Positions 22,324-34,130 of a DNA stretch of 64,000 nucleotides are shown here, in pieces. How positions within the stretch are numbered: the first letter of the stretch is position 1; every line of letters begins with the position of its first letter. This stretch comes from Cynocephalus volans (Eukaryota; Chordata; Mammalia; Dermoptera; Cynocephalidae), in NCBI RefSeq assembly GCF_027409185.1, contig NC_084469.1:101123835-101187834 (forward strand). The letters are read 5' to 3'. The notes under the pieces were generated by a model, which saw nothing but the letters and a program-made list of their open reading frames with translations, was not told the origin of the DNA and did not search any database. A program made the position numbers and the translations under genes.

Positions 22324-23262
22324 TCACACAACAGAAGGTGTCCTACCAATGAGCTTCCTCAAAGCTCCCTTCATATCCATGTTCCTCAGGCTGTAGGTAA
22401 AGGGGTTCATCATTTGAGGGACCACAGTGTGCATCAGTGAAGCCACTGCAGTGATTCTGGATGAGTCAGTAACTGCAGAACTAATGTACACCCCAAAACC
22501 TGTCCCACAGAACAAGGACACAACTGAGAGATGAGACCCACAGGTGGAAAAAGCTTTATGCTTTCTTCCTGCTGCTGGCATTCTCAAAACAGAGGAGACA
22601 ATTTGAGCGTAAGAGAAAATTATTCCAAACAAGGGAATAGCACCAAGTATACTACTTGCAAAATATGTCAGAATGGTATTAATGAGGGCATCAGAACAGG
22701 CAACCTCGATGACCTGAACAACTTCACAGAAGAAGAGGGGGATTTCAACATCTGTGCAAAAGGACAGCTGCAGCGCCATCAGGCTCTGAACCAGGGCATC
22801 CACAATGCTTATGAACAGGGAGAGTAGAGTCAGCAGGCCACACAGATGGATGTTTATGATGACTGTGTACCTCAGTGGGTGACAGATGGCCACATAATGG
22901 TCATAAGCCATTATTGCAAGAAGGCAACTTTCCTCACCAGCAAAAACCAGGACAAGTCAGACCTGGGTGAGGCAACCTTTATAAGTGATGCTCCGATTCT
23001 GTGTTTGGATGTTGAGCAGCATTTGGGGGATGGTAGTTGTGCTTAAACAGATGTCAGTAAAGGACAGATTGGAGAGAAGGAAGTACATGGGGGTGTGGAG
23101 GTGGGAGTCAGAGATAACAGCCAGGATGATGAGCAGGTTTCCCAGGACGGTGATCAGGTACATGGACAGGAACAGGCTGAAGAGGAGGGGCTGCAGTTCT
23201 GGATCCTCTGTCACCTCCATGAGAAAGAATTTTGCAACACCTGTTTGGTTTCTGGATTCCAT
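22324..23262 (-). pseudogene. OR7G: Olfactory receptor, family 7 (OR7G-like), gene 3, nonsense pseudogene
   Basis: The frame aligns along 312 codons with genes 1 and 2 and has no frameshift. Codon 102, after GCLTQV, is TGA (22,957-22,959 on the plus strand); genes 1 and 4 have Tyr there and gene 2 Cys, so a one-base TGC-to-TGA change is likely. Two further signs of relaxed constraint are visible. The DRY motif is DHY (residues 121-123), losing the G-protein-coupling arginine, and PFIYSLRN reads PFTYSLRN. Start chosen at MESRNQTGV by alignment; an acceptor-like CTTCCATCAG precedes it. The remaining open parts are 22,324-22,956 and 22,960-23,262. A functional readthrough product is conceivable but unlikely given DHY. 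Confidence 0.93.
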
Positions 23263-23925
23263 GTTGTTGATGAATCTGATGGAAGAGATGGGGTGACAGG
23301 ACAATCCAATATGTGTTTTCCAGGCCAGCAAGAGCAATAACATCAGAGAGGCAAACACCATGGTAGGAAGGGTTGGCTTCTAATGGAGGAAAATTAAATA
23401 AATGTTGTCTTCTGTTTGCATATTGTTTTGTTACTTATTTAAAAACCTGGAATTTGTATAGTAGGCCATCAATAATTGTTAGTCCTGGAAATGGTTAAGG
23501 GGTCATCACTAAAAAATAGTCTATCTGTACTGTTCTGATTGCTTAAAATATTTCATAATTTTTAAAGCAAACACAAACACTAGGGAGGCAGCTTAAAGAT
23601 TCTGTCTGGCTCCCCAGAGACATCAGAGCCAGGACTTAGAGATGATACAAATGTGTGTCAAGAGCCAGGAATGGGAAGATAAGGTGAAGTTAACAAACTT
23701 TCTGCCCCCACAACCACTGGGTTGCTGGTAAATGTCAGAGAATTTTATAACAGTCCTTCTGTTTTAGAAAAGGCAGATTCCTACTAAAGAGTACAATGGT
23801 CCTGGCCATTGTAGAGACTGAGCATGAGATTAGTAGATGAGAGGTGCTTCAGTATTGGTGCAAAGGTACAAAGGACAGATAGTTAGACAAGAGACCCATG
23901 GGGACTTGATTCTAATGACCTCATA
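23263..23925. other. 5' flank of gene 3, no separate feature
   Basis: Old-unit intronic or upstream sequence matching the flanks of genes 1, 2 and 4. For example 'GACATCAGAGCCAGGAC' near 23,619 recurs at 4,530, 16,150 and 39,115. In-frame ORF extension to 23,361 is probably intronic. Confidence 0.5.
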
Positions 23926-23929
23926 TACA

Positions 23930-24430
23930 TCCTCACTGTCACCTTCCCCCAGATGAAATTGCAGTAAAACACCTGCCTTCATTTGCAAACATGAATTAAG
24001 GGACTTTAGATTGCCTGGGTGGAGTCACAATGGAGTAATGCTTGACATCTTTGGGTGTATCATATGAAAGATCTGTCATCAGAGAAGAAGGATTGAGTGA
24101 GTCACTGAACTCCTGTCCATTAGGGGCCGTCTATGGGAGGAGCCTCAGTCATGCTATTTATTTTCTAGAGAACTGATGAATGAGGTAGTCAGAGCCACAC
24201 TGTTATCTCTGTATCCCTAGGGGCTCAATTTCCAAAGTTCCTCATTAGCCAAGCAATTTTATTGTCACCGTGATCCCAGGGCACTGCAAATCCTTAAAGA
24301 CCAAGACTCTAGAATGAAGAAAATCAGGGTGGCTGATTATGAGGCCACCTATGAGGCCAGGTGTACACTGTCTACTTTTCCCCATCTGTGCCCATTTATC
24401 CGCATTTCACACACCTTGCACAGGTGCACA
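23930..24430 (-). promoter_or_regulatory. Candidate OR promoter block, unit 3
   Basis: Homeodomain-like CTCATTAG at 24,241-24,248 and the best Olf1/EBF-like match in the window, TCCCAGGGCA at 24,274-24,283 (9 of 10 to TCCCNNGGGA). It lies ~1.0 kb upstream of the pseudogene start. The block outlived the receptor's coding capacity. Confidence 0.45.
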
Positions 24431-24566
24431 CACATCTTCTCTAATTGTGTTTCAGTCTTCTTAGGGGTGATCAATGACATCATTATGTAATCAATTATAC
24501 TTATTTTAGGTGTGAAAATATAGCTTATATATGTAGATATAAATATGTTTTTAAAGTACAGCTATT

Positions 24567-24764
24567 TTAAAACTTTTTTGTGTGTGTGTCTTTTTCGTGA
24601 CTGGTAAGGGGATCGCAACCCTTGGCGTGGTGTCGTCTGCACCGCGCTCAGCCAGTGAGCGCACCGGCCATTCCTATATAGGATCCGAACCCGTGGTGGG
24701 AGTGCCACTGCACTCCCAGTGCTGCACTCTCCCGAGTGTACCATGGGGACGGCCCTTAAAACTT
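24567..24764 (-). repeat. Dimeric CYN-type SINE with 9-bp target duplication
   Basis: Minus-strand SINE made of two tRNA-like halves: 'GGGCCGTCCCCATGGTACAC' joined to 'GGCCGGTGCGCTCACTGGCT', with the second half ending CCCCTTACCAGTCA. Direct repeats TTAAAACTT flank it (24,567-24,575 and 24,756-24,764). Poly(T) at the left confirms orientation. Confidence 0.88.
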
Positions 24765-24807
24765 ATTATTATTGTTATTTTTATTGGACCTATTAGTGGG
24801 GTATAGT

Positions 24808-24939
24808 GTTTTTATAATCAATGTTTTAATTGACATGTATTGATTGTACCTATTTATGGGGTACAGAGTTATATTTCAGTACATGTATGCAATGTGTGAA
24901 GATCTAATCAAGGTAGTTAGATTATAATTACAGCTAGAC
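24808..24939 (-). mobile_element. Older LINE-1 3' end, left piece
   Basis: 'TTAATTGACATGTATTGATT' and 'TTTATGGGGTACAGAGTTAT' are the complement of an L1MA-type 3' UTR. The same 3' UTR resumes at ~27,697 ('TTTGCATATCCATTATCACG'), so a younger L1 was inserted into it. Confidence 0.75.
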
Positions 24940-26494
24940 AGTGATATATTATTTTATTTTATTTTTTGCTAAGAATTGGACTCATTTTTATTTTTATTAT
25001 TTATTTATTAAGAATATTCATCACATACTAAGCTAAGTGTCTCCCCTCCTTCCCATGATGTGTGGGTCAGATCCATACTGAGGGCATACCCATTACCAGA
25101 AATTACTTTCATACCTTTGTCCCCTCCCAATTATCCCTCAACTTCCCTCCCTCTCCCCCTGTCCCCTCCACTCCAATTTGTAGCCCTAGGAATGTTCCCT
25201 CCCTCTGTTGGACCACAGCATTACTGTGGTCTTTCTTTCCTTCCTCCCTTTCTGTCTTAGCTCCCACATATGAGTGAGTACATGTGGTGTTTATCCCTCT
25301 GTGCTTTGCTTGTTTCACTCAACATAAGTTTCTCCAGGTTCATTCATGTTGTTGCAAATGGGAGAATTTCATTCTTTTTTATGGCAGAATAGTATTCCAT
25401 AGTGAATACATACCACACTTTTCTTATCCAATCATGTATTGATGGACATTGAAGTTGGTTCCATATCTTGGCTGTTGTAAACAGAGCTGTGATGAACATG
25501 GGAGTGCAGGTATCTCTTTTACATGATGATTTCCATTCCTCTTGGTATATACCCAGAAGAGGGATTGCTGGATCGTATAGGGAAGATCTATCTGTAGTTG
25601 TTTGAGAAACCTCCAAATTGTTTTCCAAAGTGCTTGTACTAATTTACAGTCCCACCAACAGTGCAGTAGTGTTCTCTTCTATCCACTCCCTCGCCAGCAT
25701 TTGTTATTCACCGTCTTTTTGATTATAGACAGTCTAACTGAAGTGAGGTGGTATCTCAATGTGATTTTAATTTGCATTTCCCTGATGACTAGTGATACTG
25801 AGCATTGTTTCATTTATCTGTTGCACATTTGTATATCTTCCTTTGAAAAATATCTGTTCAGCTCCTTTGCCCATTTTTTAATTGGGGCATTTATTTTTTA
25901 CTGTATAATTGCTTGAGTTCTATGTATATTCTGGATATTAGTCCCTTGTTGGAAGCATACTTAGCAAAAATTTTCTCCCACTCTGTAGGTTGTCTTTTCA
26001 CTCTGTTGATTGTTTCTTTTGCTGTGCAGAAAATTTTTAGTTTGATATTGTTCCATTCATTTATTTTTTTCTTTTGCTGCTTTGTGCTTTGGGGCTCATG
26101 TTCATAAAGGCTGTGCCCTGACCTAACTTCTGAACTGCTTCACCTATATTTTCCCTTAGTAATTTTAAAGTTTCGGGCCTTATATCTAGGTCTTCAATCC
26201 ATTTTGAGTTGATTTTAGTGCATGGTGAGAGATGCATATCTAGTTTCATTCTTCTGCATATGGATATCCAGTTTTCCCAGCACCACTTGTTGAAGAGGCA
26301 ATCTTTTCCCCAATACAGATTTTTGCTGCCTTTGTCTAATATCAGATGGCTATAAGCCTGAGGAGTGATTTCTGGGCTCTCTACTCTATTCCATTCATCT
26401 GAATGTCTATTTTTGTAACAGTACCATGCTGTTTTGGTTACAACAGCTTTGTAGTATAATTTGAAGTCAGGCAGAGTTAATGCCTCTGGCTTTG

Positions 26495-26525
<31 letters not shown>

Positions 26526-27696
26526 CAGGATTGCTTCGGATATCCAGGTTCTTTTGTTTTTCCATATGAAAAGTAAGATTGTATTTTCCATTTCTGTGAA
26601 GAATGTCATTGGTATTTTGATGGGGATTGCATTGAATCTGTAGATCACTTTGGGTAGTATAGACATTTTCACAATGTTAATTCTTCCAATCCAAGAGCAT
26701 GGAATATCTTTCCATCTTTTGGTGTCTTCTTTAACTTCTTTCAGAAGCCATTTGTAATTCTCATTGTAGAGTTCTTTCACCTCCTTGGTTAAATTGATCC
26801 CTAGGTATCATATTTTTTTGGTGACAATTGTAAATGGGCTTACTTTCTCTATTTCTCTCTCTGTTAATTCAATATTTGAGTGTATAAATACTACTGATTT
26901 GGGGGCATTTATTTTCTGTCCTGCAACATCACTGAAGTTATTAACCAGCTCTAGGAGTAAAGAGGAGTTAATACTAATTCTCCTTAAACTATTCCAAATA
27001 ATTGAAACAGATGCTACTCTCCCAAACTCATTCAATGAGGCCAACATAACTCTGATACCAAAACCAAATAAAGACACAACAAAAAAAAGAAAACTATATG
27101 CCAATATCCTTGATGAACCTAGATACTAAAATCCTCAACAAAATATTAGCAATCAGAATACAGCAACATATTTAAAAAAAAATACACTATGATCAATTGG
27201 GATTCATCCCAGGGGTGCAAGGATGGTTCAACATACAAAAGTCAATAAATGTGATACATCACATCAACAAGCTCAAGGACAAAGATCATATGATTATCCC
27301 AATAGATGATGAAAAAGCATTTGACAAAATTTAACATTCCTTCATGATAAAGACTGTCAACAAATTAGGTATAGAAGGAAAATATCTTAACACAATAAAA
27401 GTCATTTATGACAAGCCCATTGCCAGTATTATTCTGAATGGGGAAAAACTGAAGGCCTTTCCCTTAAGGACAGGTACAAGACAAGGATGTCCACTCTCAC
27501 CACTTCTATCCAACATAGTACTGGAAGTACTAGAAAGAGTAATCAAGCAAGAGAAAGAAATAAAGGGAATCCAGATTGGAAAAGATGAAGACGAACTTTC
27601 CTTATTTACAGATGACATGATACTACATGTAGAAAAACCTAAAGACTCTATCAAAAATCTCGTAGAATTGGTTAATAACTTCAGAGTGATATTTTA
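24940..27696 (-). mobile_element. 5'-inverted (twin-primed) LINE-1 inserted in an older LINE-1
   Basis: The 3' part (~24,985-26,955) is minus: T-rich tail, 3' UTR, and ORF2 C-terminal region open over 26,061-26,780 and again, with breaks, to 25,344. The 5' part (26,956-27,684) is plus and encodes reverse-transcriptase domain remnants ('TLIPKPNKD', '[12 protein letters not shown]', the YADD-equivalent written TDDM). The ORF2 peptide ELVNNF occurs at both inversion edges (rc at ~26,938-26,955 and plus at ~27,664-27,682), as expected if twin priming left a short duplication. Candidate target duplication AGTGATAT[A/T]TTA is at 24,940-24,951 and 27,685-27,696. Not active: truncated, inverted and with stops. 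Confidence 0.85.
26496..26522. repeat. Poly(T)/poly(A) expansion inside L1 ORF2
   Basis: A run of about 27 T on the plus strand, in frame with the minus-strand L1 ORF2 fragment where it reads as consecutive lysines within an otherwise normal ORF2 C-terminal sequence. It probably expanded from a short natural A-rich stretch. Confidence 0.85.
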
Positions 27697-28020
27697 ATGT
27701 ACAAGGCATGACGTTAAAATTGGTGTAGTTTGCATATCCATTATCACGAACATCTACAATTTCTTTGTGTTGAGAGCATTTGAACTCTCTTCTAACCATT
27801 ATTATTTATACAATGAATGATTGTTATTTATAGATACCTAGCAGTACTATGGAACACTAGAACTTATTCTTCCTACCTAGTTTTAAGTTGGCATCCGTTT
27901 GCCAGCTTTCCCCTTTCCTCCCGTTCCTCTACCCTTTCCAGCCTCTAGTAATCACAACTGTACTCTCTACTTCTATGAGATCAACCTTATCAGCTTACAC
28001 TTATGAGTAAGAGCGTGCTA
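27697..28020 (-). mobile_element. Older LINE-1 3' end, right piece
   Basis: 'CACTAGAACTTATTCTTCCT' and 'TACTTCTATGAGATCAACCT' continue the 3' UTR interrupted at 24,940. It is cut off near 28,020, where OR-unit sequence resumes. Confidence 0.75.
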
Positions 28021-28310
28021 AGTTATAAAACGTTCGCATAGTTTGTAAAAATGCAAACAGTTGAAGGTTTTGCTCTCTGAGTCCCTGAACATTCCCGAAC
28101 CTTAAACTTTATTATGTATATTTTATATAACAGATTTTCATTTATTCTCTGTGACAATTCTGTCTCTGATCAATACAGACTGATGATCTGTCACTCCGTT
28201 TTCAGGCTTTCATAACCACCTATTAAAATTTTTTGCAGTTTCTTTAAATATGCATTTTTCTTCAACTCAGGGGACAGTGGGTTCAAATAATAGCCTTTTA
28301 TTTTTGCTTT
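28021..28310. other. OR unit 3 fragment between LINE-1 insertions
   Basis: 'TTCTCTGTGACAATTCTGTC' and 'TCATAACCACC' match unit 1 at ~6,075-6,150 and unit 2 at ~17,230-17,300. This island shows that the L1 cluster was inserted stepwise into unit 3. Confidence 0.65.
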
Positions 28311-28910
28311 TATATTAATTAATGATTTTAATTGGTACGTAATTGACTATAGTCACCCTATTGAACACTAGAACTTATTCCTCCCTACTGGATTTTGTAC
28401 CCATTAACCATCCTTTCTCTCTCCTCCCCTGCCCGCTAACCTTCCCAGCCTCTGGTAACCACTATTCTACTCTCTACTTCTATGAGATCAACTCTTTCAG
28501 CTCCCACATATGACTGAGAACATGCAATATTTGTATTTCTGTGCCTGGTTTATTTTGTTTAACATAGTGTCCTCTGGGCTTATCCATCCATGTTGCTGCA
28601 AATGACAGAATTTTATTCTTTTTTTGTGACTATTTTCATTGTGTATATATGCCATAATTTATCCATTTTGTTCAACTTATCCATTCATCTGTTGATGGAC
28701 CCTTAGGTTGATTCCATATCTTGCCTTTTGTGAATTATGCTGCAATAAACAAGGGAGTGTGGATATCTCTTTGACATACTGATTTTCTTTCTTTTGGACC
28801 TAGTAATGGGATTGCTGGGTCATATGGTATTTCTATTTTTCTTTTTTTGAGGAATTTGAGGAACCTCCATACTGTTTCCCATAATGGCTCTACCAATTTA
28901 CATTATCATA
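28311..28910 (-). mobile_element. LINE-1 3' end, minus orientation
   Basis: 3' UTR ('CTGACTGAGAACATGCAATA') through the ORF2 C-terminal complement ('CATCTGTTGATGGACCCTTA', 'GTAATGGGATTGCTGGGTCA'). Truncated at ~28,910, where the T-rich tail of another L1 begins. Confidence 0.78.
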
Positions 28911-31900
28911 CTTCTTTTTTTTTTTTTTTACTTTGGGATTGAATATGTTGAATGTTGTTAATATGATGCTTTGATATATGTATACAGAGTGAAATGATGA
29001 CTACAGTCAAGCAAATTAACATATCTACACTCTGTCGTGGTTACCTTGTGTGTGGGTGAGGTAAGAGCTCCTGAAATCTACTCTCTCAGAAAATTTCCAG
29101 TATATGATATAATATTTTTAAGTATGGTCATCATGCTTTATATTACATGTCTAGACTTATTCATTCTACAAAACTGCAACTTTGTAGAATTTGGCCAACA
29201 CCACCCTTTTCCACTACCACCCCAATCTCTGGTAACCACAGTTCTACACTCTGTTTCTGCATATTCAACATTTTTACTTTCCACATGTAAGTGAGACCAG
29301 ACAGGATTTATGTTTCTGTGACTGGCTTATTTTATTTAGCACAATTTTCCTCCAGATTCATCCACATTGTCACAAATGGCAGTATCTCCTTCCTTTTTAA
29401 GGCAGCATTATATTCATATGCATATATATATTTAATTTCTTTATTCATTCATCCATCAATGGACACTCAGATTGTTTCCATATCTTGGCTATTGTAAATA
29501 ATGCTGTAATGAACATAGGAGTGCAGATATCTCTATCAGGTGCTGATTTCATTTACCATTGGTGTATACACAGAAGAGAGATTTCTGGGTCATTTAGTAG
29601 TTCTATTTTTAATTTTTTGAGGAACTTTATACTCTTTTCCATAATGGCTGCACCCATGTACATTCCCACTAACAGAGTACAAGAGTTCCCTTTTCTACAC
29701 AAACTCAACAATACTTGTTATCTTTTGTCTTTTTGATAATAGTCATCTAAAAGCTGTGAGGTGATATCTCATCGTGGTTTTGATGTGCACTTCTCAGATG
29801 CTGGCCACCTTTTTTGTATATCTATTGGACATTTGTATGTCTTCTTGTGAAAAAGTGTTTATTCTAGTCCTATACCAGTGGGTTATTATTTTTTGGCTAT
29901 TGAGTTGTGTGAATTCCATATGTATTTTATATATAGACCCCTTATCATGGTTTGCCAATTTCTTCTACCATTCCATAGGCTGCATCTTCTTTCAGGTGAT
30001 TGTTTCCTTTGCAGTATAGAAGGTTTTAGCTTTATGTAGTCCCACTTATTTATTATTCCTTTTGTTGCTTGAGCTTTCCATAAGATATATAACAAATAGT
30101 TTCCAAAGACAATGCCAAGGAGCTTTCCCTTAGGTTTTCTTCTAGGAGTTTTACGGCTTCAGGTCTTACATTTAGGTCCCTTTAATTCACTTTGAGTTGA
30201 TTTTTGTGTATGGTGTAATAAAAAGGTCCAATTTCATTCTTGTATATGTGGATATGCAGGTTTCCTAACACCATTTATTTTTAAAAAATTATCCTTTCTC
30301 CATTATGTGTTATAGTAAAAAAGTTTGTTTGCTGTATATGCTTGGGGTTATTTCTGTGCTCTCTATTCTGTTCCATTAGTCTACGTGTCTGTTTATATTT
30401 CAGTTCCATAATGTTTTGATCATTATAGTTTTGTAATATAATTTGAAAACAGAACATGTGATGCCTCCATTTTGTTTATCTTTCTCAAGATTGCTTTAGC
30501 TATTTGTGACCTTTTGTGCCTCGATACAAATTTTTGGACATTTTCCTATTTTTGTTTTATAAAAAATCAAATAAAATGACATTGAAATTTGATATGGGTT
30601 ACATTGAGTCTGTATATTACTTAGGGTAGTATGGACATTTGAACAATATTAATTCTTTTCAATCCATGAAGATGGGATATCTTTTCATTTATTTTTATTG
30701 TCTTCAACTTCTTTCATGAATTTTTTTATAGTTTTAAGTGTACAGACCTTTCACATTCTTGGTGAAATTTATTCCTAAGTAATTTACTCTTTTTGATGTA
30801 ATTGTTTTCTCGATTTTCTTTTCAGATAGATAGCTATTGATGTAAAGAAATGCAAATAATTTTGTATGTTGACTTTATGTTCTGCAACTTTGCTGAATTT
30901 ATTTATTATTTCTAATGATATTTTTTTGTAGCTCTGAGGGGTTTCTAAATACAGGGTCATGTCATCTGCCAACAGGGATAGTTTTACCTCTTTCTTTCCA
31001 CTTTGGATGCCTTTTTTTTTTTTCTTGTCTGACTGCTCTTGCCAGTACTTCCAGTGCTATGTGGAATAGAAATGTGGAGACAATACTGGATATTAGAAAA
31101 AAAGCTCTCCATTTACTGTGATGTAGGCTTTTCATAAATGGGCTTTACTGTGTTAAATAAATTTCCTTCCATACCTATTTTGTTGAGAGTTTTTATCATG
31201 AAAGTGTGTTGAACCTTATCAAATGCTTTTTCTGCATCTGTTGAGGTGATCATGTGGTTTTCACATGTCATTTTGTGGTGTATCACATGGACTGATTTGC
31301 ATATGTTAAACCAACATTACATCTCAAAGATAAATTCCACTTGGTCATGGTATAATTTTTTCAATGTGTTGTTAAGTGAAGTTTTCCAATATTTTACTGA
31401 TAACCTTTGCACCTATGTTCATCAGAGATACTGGCCTGTAGTTTTCTTTTCTTATGGGGTGTTTGTCTGGATTTGGGATCAAGGTGATGTTGGTCTCATG
31501 AAATCAATTTGAAAGTATTTCCTCTACTATTTTTTGGAGAGGTTTAAGAAGGTTAGTACTAATTCTTCTTTGAAGTTCTGATAGAATTGAGCTGTGAAGC
31601 CATCTGGTCTTCGGTTTTTCTATGGTTTGAGGATTTTGATTATTACTTCAACCTTATTTGTTGTTGGTCGGTTCAGGCTTTCCATTTCTTCATCATTCAG
31701 TCTTGGTAGGGTGCATGTTTCAAAGAAATTACCCATTTTGTCTAGGTTATTCAATCTATTGGCATATTATTGTTTCGAATAGTCCCTAATGATCCTTTAT
31801 ATTTCTGAGGTATCTATTGTAATGTCTCCACTTTCATTTCTGATTTTATCAATTTGAATCTTCTCTCTTTTTGTTACATAATTACATTGTTATGGCTTTC

Positions 31901-34130
31901 TGTTGATTTCACCCTTTTGTCATTATGTAATGACCTTCTTTGTCTCTAGAGACAGTTTTTGGCTTAAAGTCTAATTTGCTTTGTATAAGTATAGGTAGTC
32001 CTGCTTTCTTTTCATTACCAGTACATGGAATATCTTTCTTCCATTTTTTCACTTTCAGCCTGTGTGTGTCCTTGTATATAAAGTGGGTTTCTCATATACT
32101 GAATGGTTGGATCTTCTTTTTTATTAATTTAGCCACTCTGCATATTTTTATTGGAGAGTTTAGTTCATTTTCGTATAAAATATTGATAAGGGACAATATT
32201 TGTCAGTTAACTGTTTTCTGTTAACATTGTAGTTCTACTGTCCCTCTTTTTTTTCTCTTGCTGCTGTCTTTGGTATGTTTTTTATTGATACGTTTTGATT
32301 ACCTTTTTGTGTGTGTATGTCCATGTAACTTGTATGGGTATTTTCTTTGTGGTTACCAAGAAGCCTTCACAAAATATGGTTATAACAGTCTATTTTAAGC
32401 TGACAACAACTTAACTTACCTCGCATGCAAGAACTCTTCGATTTTTAACTCTCACGCCCTACATTATACACTAGTGATGTCACAATTTACATCTATTTTT
32501 ATTACATAGCCATTTACATAATTTAGTTATAGATGTTTTTAATACATTTGTCTCTTGACTTTTATAGTATAATTAAAAGTATATTTTCCTGCCCCCATTA
32601 TGGTAATATAATATGGTTTACCTTTAGATATTTATCTTTGCCAATGAGTTTCGTACTTTCCTATGAACTCATGCTGCTATTTAGTATCCTTTCAACTTGA
32701 AGGACTTCCTTTAACATTTTTTGTAAGGCAGATCTAGTGGTAATGAACTTCTTCAGCTTTTATTTGTCTGAGAAAGTCTTTTATCTTCTTTACTTTTGAA
32801 GGAAAAGATTGCTGCGTGTAGTAGTCTTGGTGGCCAGGTTTTATTTCTTTCAGCACTTTGAATATATCATCCCACTCCCTTCTGGACTGCAAGGTCTCTG
32901 CTGAAAAAATCTACTGATAGTCTTATGGAAGTTCCCTGGTATACAGCAAATAGTTGTTCTCTTGTGGATTTCAAATTTCCTCTTTGTCTTCAACTTTTTG
33001 TAATTTGAGATAATAGGTCTCAGAGTGGGTCTCTTTGAATTCATCTTATTTGGTGTCCATTGAGCTTCCTAAATTTAGATTTCTATTTTTTTCCTTCAGG
33101 TTTGGGAATTTTTCAGCCATTATTTCTTTGAATAAGCTTTCTGTCACTTTCTTGCTTTCTCCTCTTCGCTGACTCTAATAACATGTATATTGGTTTGTTT
33201 AATCGTGTCTCCTGAGGCCCTTAAACTGTCGTCATGCTTTTTTGTTGTTTGTTTTTGCACCTTATATCATATGATTTTTCAATGATCTGTCTTCAGGTTC
33301 ACTATGATCCTTTCCTTTGCTTGATCTAGTTGGCTGTTGAACACTTTTACTGATTTTATTTTTCAGTTCAGTCATTGTCCTCTTTAGCTTTATGGTTTTT
33401 GTTTGGTACTAGATTTTTCCTTTCTTTTCTATCCATTTTTTTTTCTTGCTGTCCAGCCTTGGCAACTGAATTCTCGAACTTTTTGTTACCTACACTGTAC
33501 TCTAACCAGCTGAGCTAATGGTACTTTTTAAAATAAATATTTTGTGTCTATTAAAATAACCATTTTGTTTATGTATTGCTTTCTTGACCTGATGAGCATC
33601 TTTATGACTGTTACTTAGAATTCTTTGTCAGATAACTCATTTATCTCCATTTATTTAGGATCAGTTTCTGGAAATTTATTCTTTTATTTAAAGCATACGT
33701 CCATGTTTCTTCATGTTCCTTGACATTGTTTGTCTCTGTGCATTAAATAAGACAGCCACCTCTTCCAGTGTTGTTAGACTAAACGAGTAGTAGAGAAGCC
33801 TCACCTATCAGCCTGGCCAGAGATTCTGGGAACCTACCAATGTTTGTGTCTGTCCCAAATGCTGTCATTGTTCTTCATGGCCCCAGGACATTAAAGTGTG
33901 CCAAGACCCATCAGTGACCTGAGATAGGTGATATAAAATCCAGTCCTTCAAGATGAACATGGAAAAGTCAGAATGCTGTATGCCTGTTCCAGTTTCTTCT
34001 GTTCTCGGAGAGAAGCTGGAAGGTGGAGTTTATCTCCCACTTGCTCTACATTAAGGTGGGGAGAGGATCTATGGCAAATGGCTTCACTTTCATTCAGATG
34101 ACATATTCTTTCCTCTTTGTTGTCTCCGTT
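28911..34130 (-). mobile_element. Long old LINE-1 (L1M), minus orientation
   Basis: Starts with a poly(T) run (28,917-28,930), then 3' UTR, ORF2 complement across ~29,300-32,300, and older 5' sequence to ~33,730 ('TTTGTCAGATAACTCATTTA', 'CATGTTTCTTCATGTTCCTT'). At ~5.2 kb it is the longest L1 here, full of stops and indels. Open frames at 29,037-32,224 on the plus strand are antisense noise. A SINE interrupts it at ~33,438. The left limit is firm; the right limit is approximate. Confidence 0.75.
33438..33525 (-). repeat. CYN-type SINE monomer nested in LINE-1
   Basis: The complement reads 'TACCATTAGCTCAGCTGGTT' with AGAGTACAGTG and an eroded B box, ending in poly(A) (T run at 33,438-33,445). 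It is inserted in the old L1. Confidence 0.7.

Noticed and set aside
22912-22960. A frameshift splitting receptor gene 3.
   Set aside because: Both halves are in the same frame (22,324 and 22,957 differ by a multiple of three). The break is one in-frame TGA.
26061-26780. 239-aa minus-strand protein as a possible host gene.
   Set aside because: It is the C-terminal part of LINE-1 ORF2, inside an inverted, truncated element with a homopolymer expansion.
26785-27697. A separate plus-strand reverse-transcriptase gene.
   Set aside because: It is the inverted 5' part of the same LINE-1, with stops between its open stretches.
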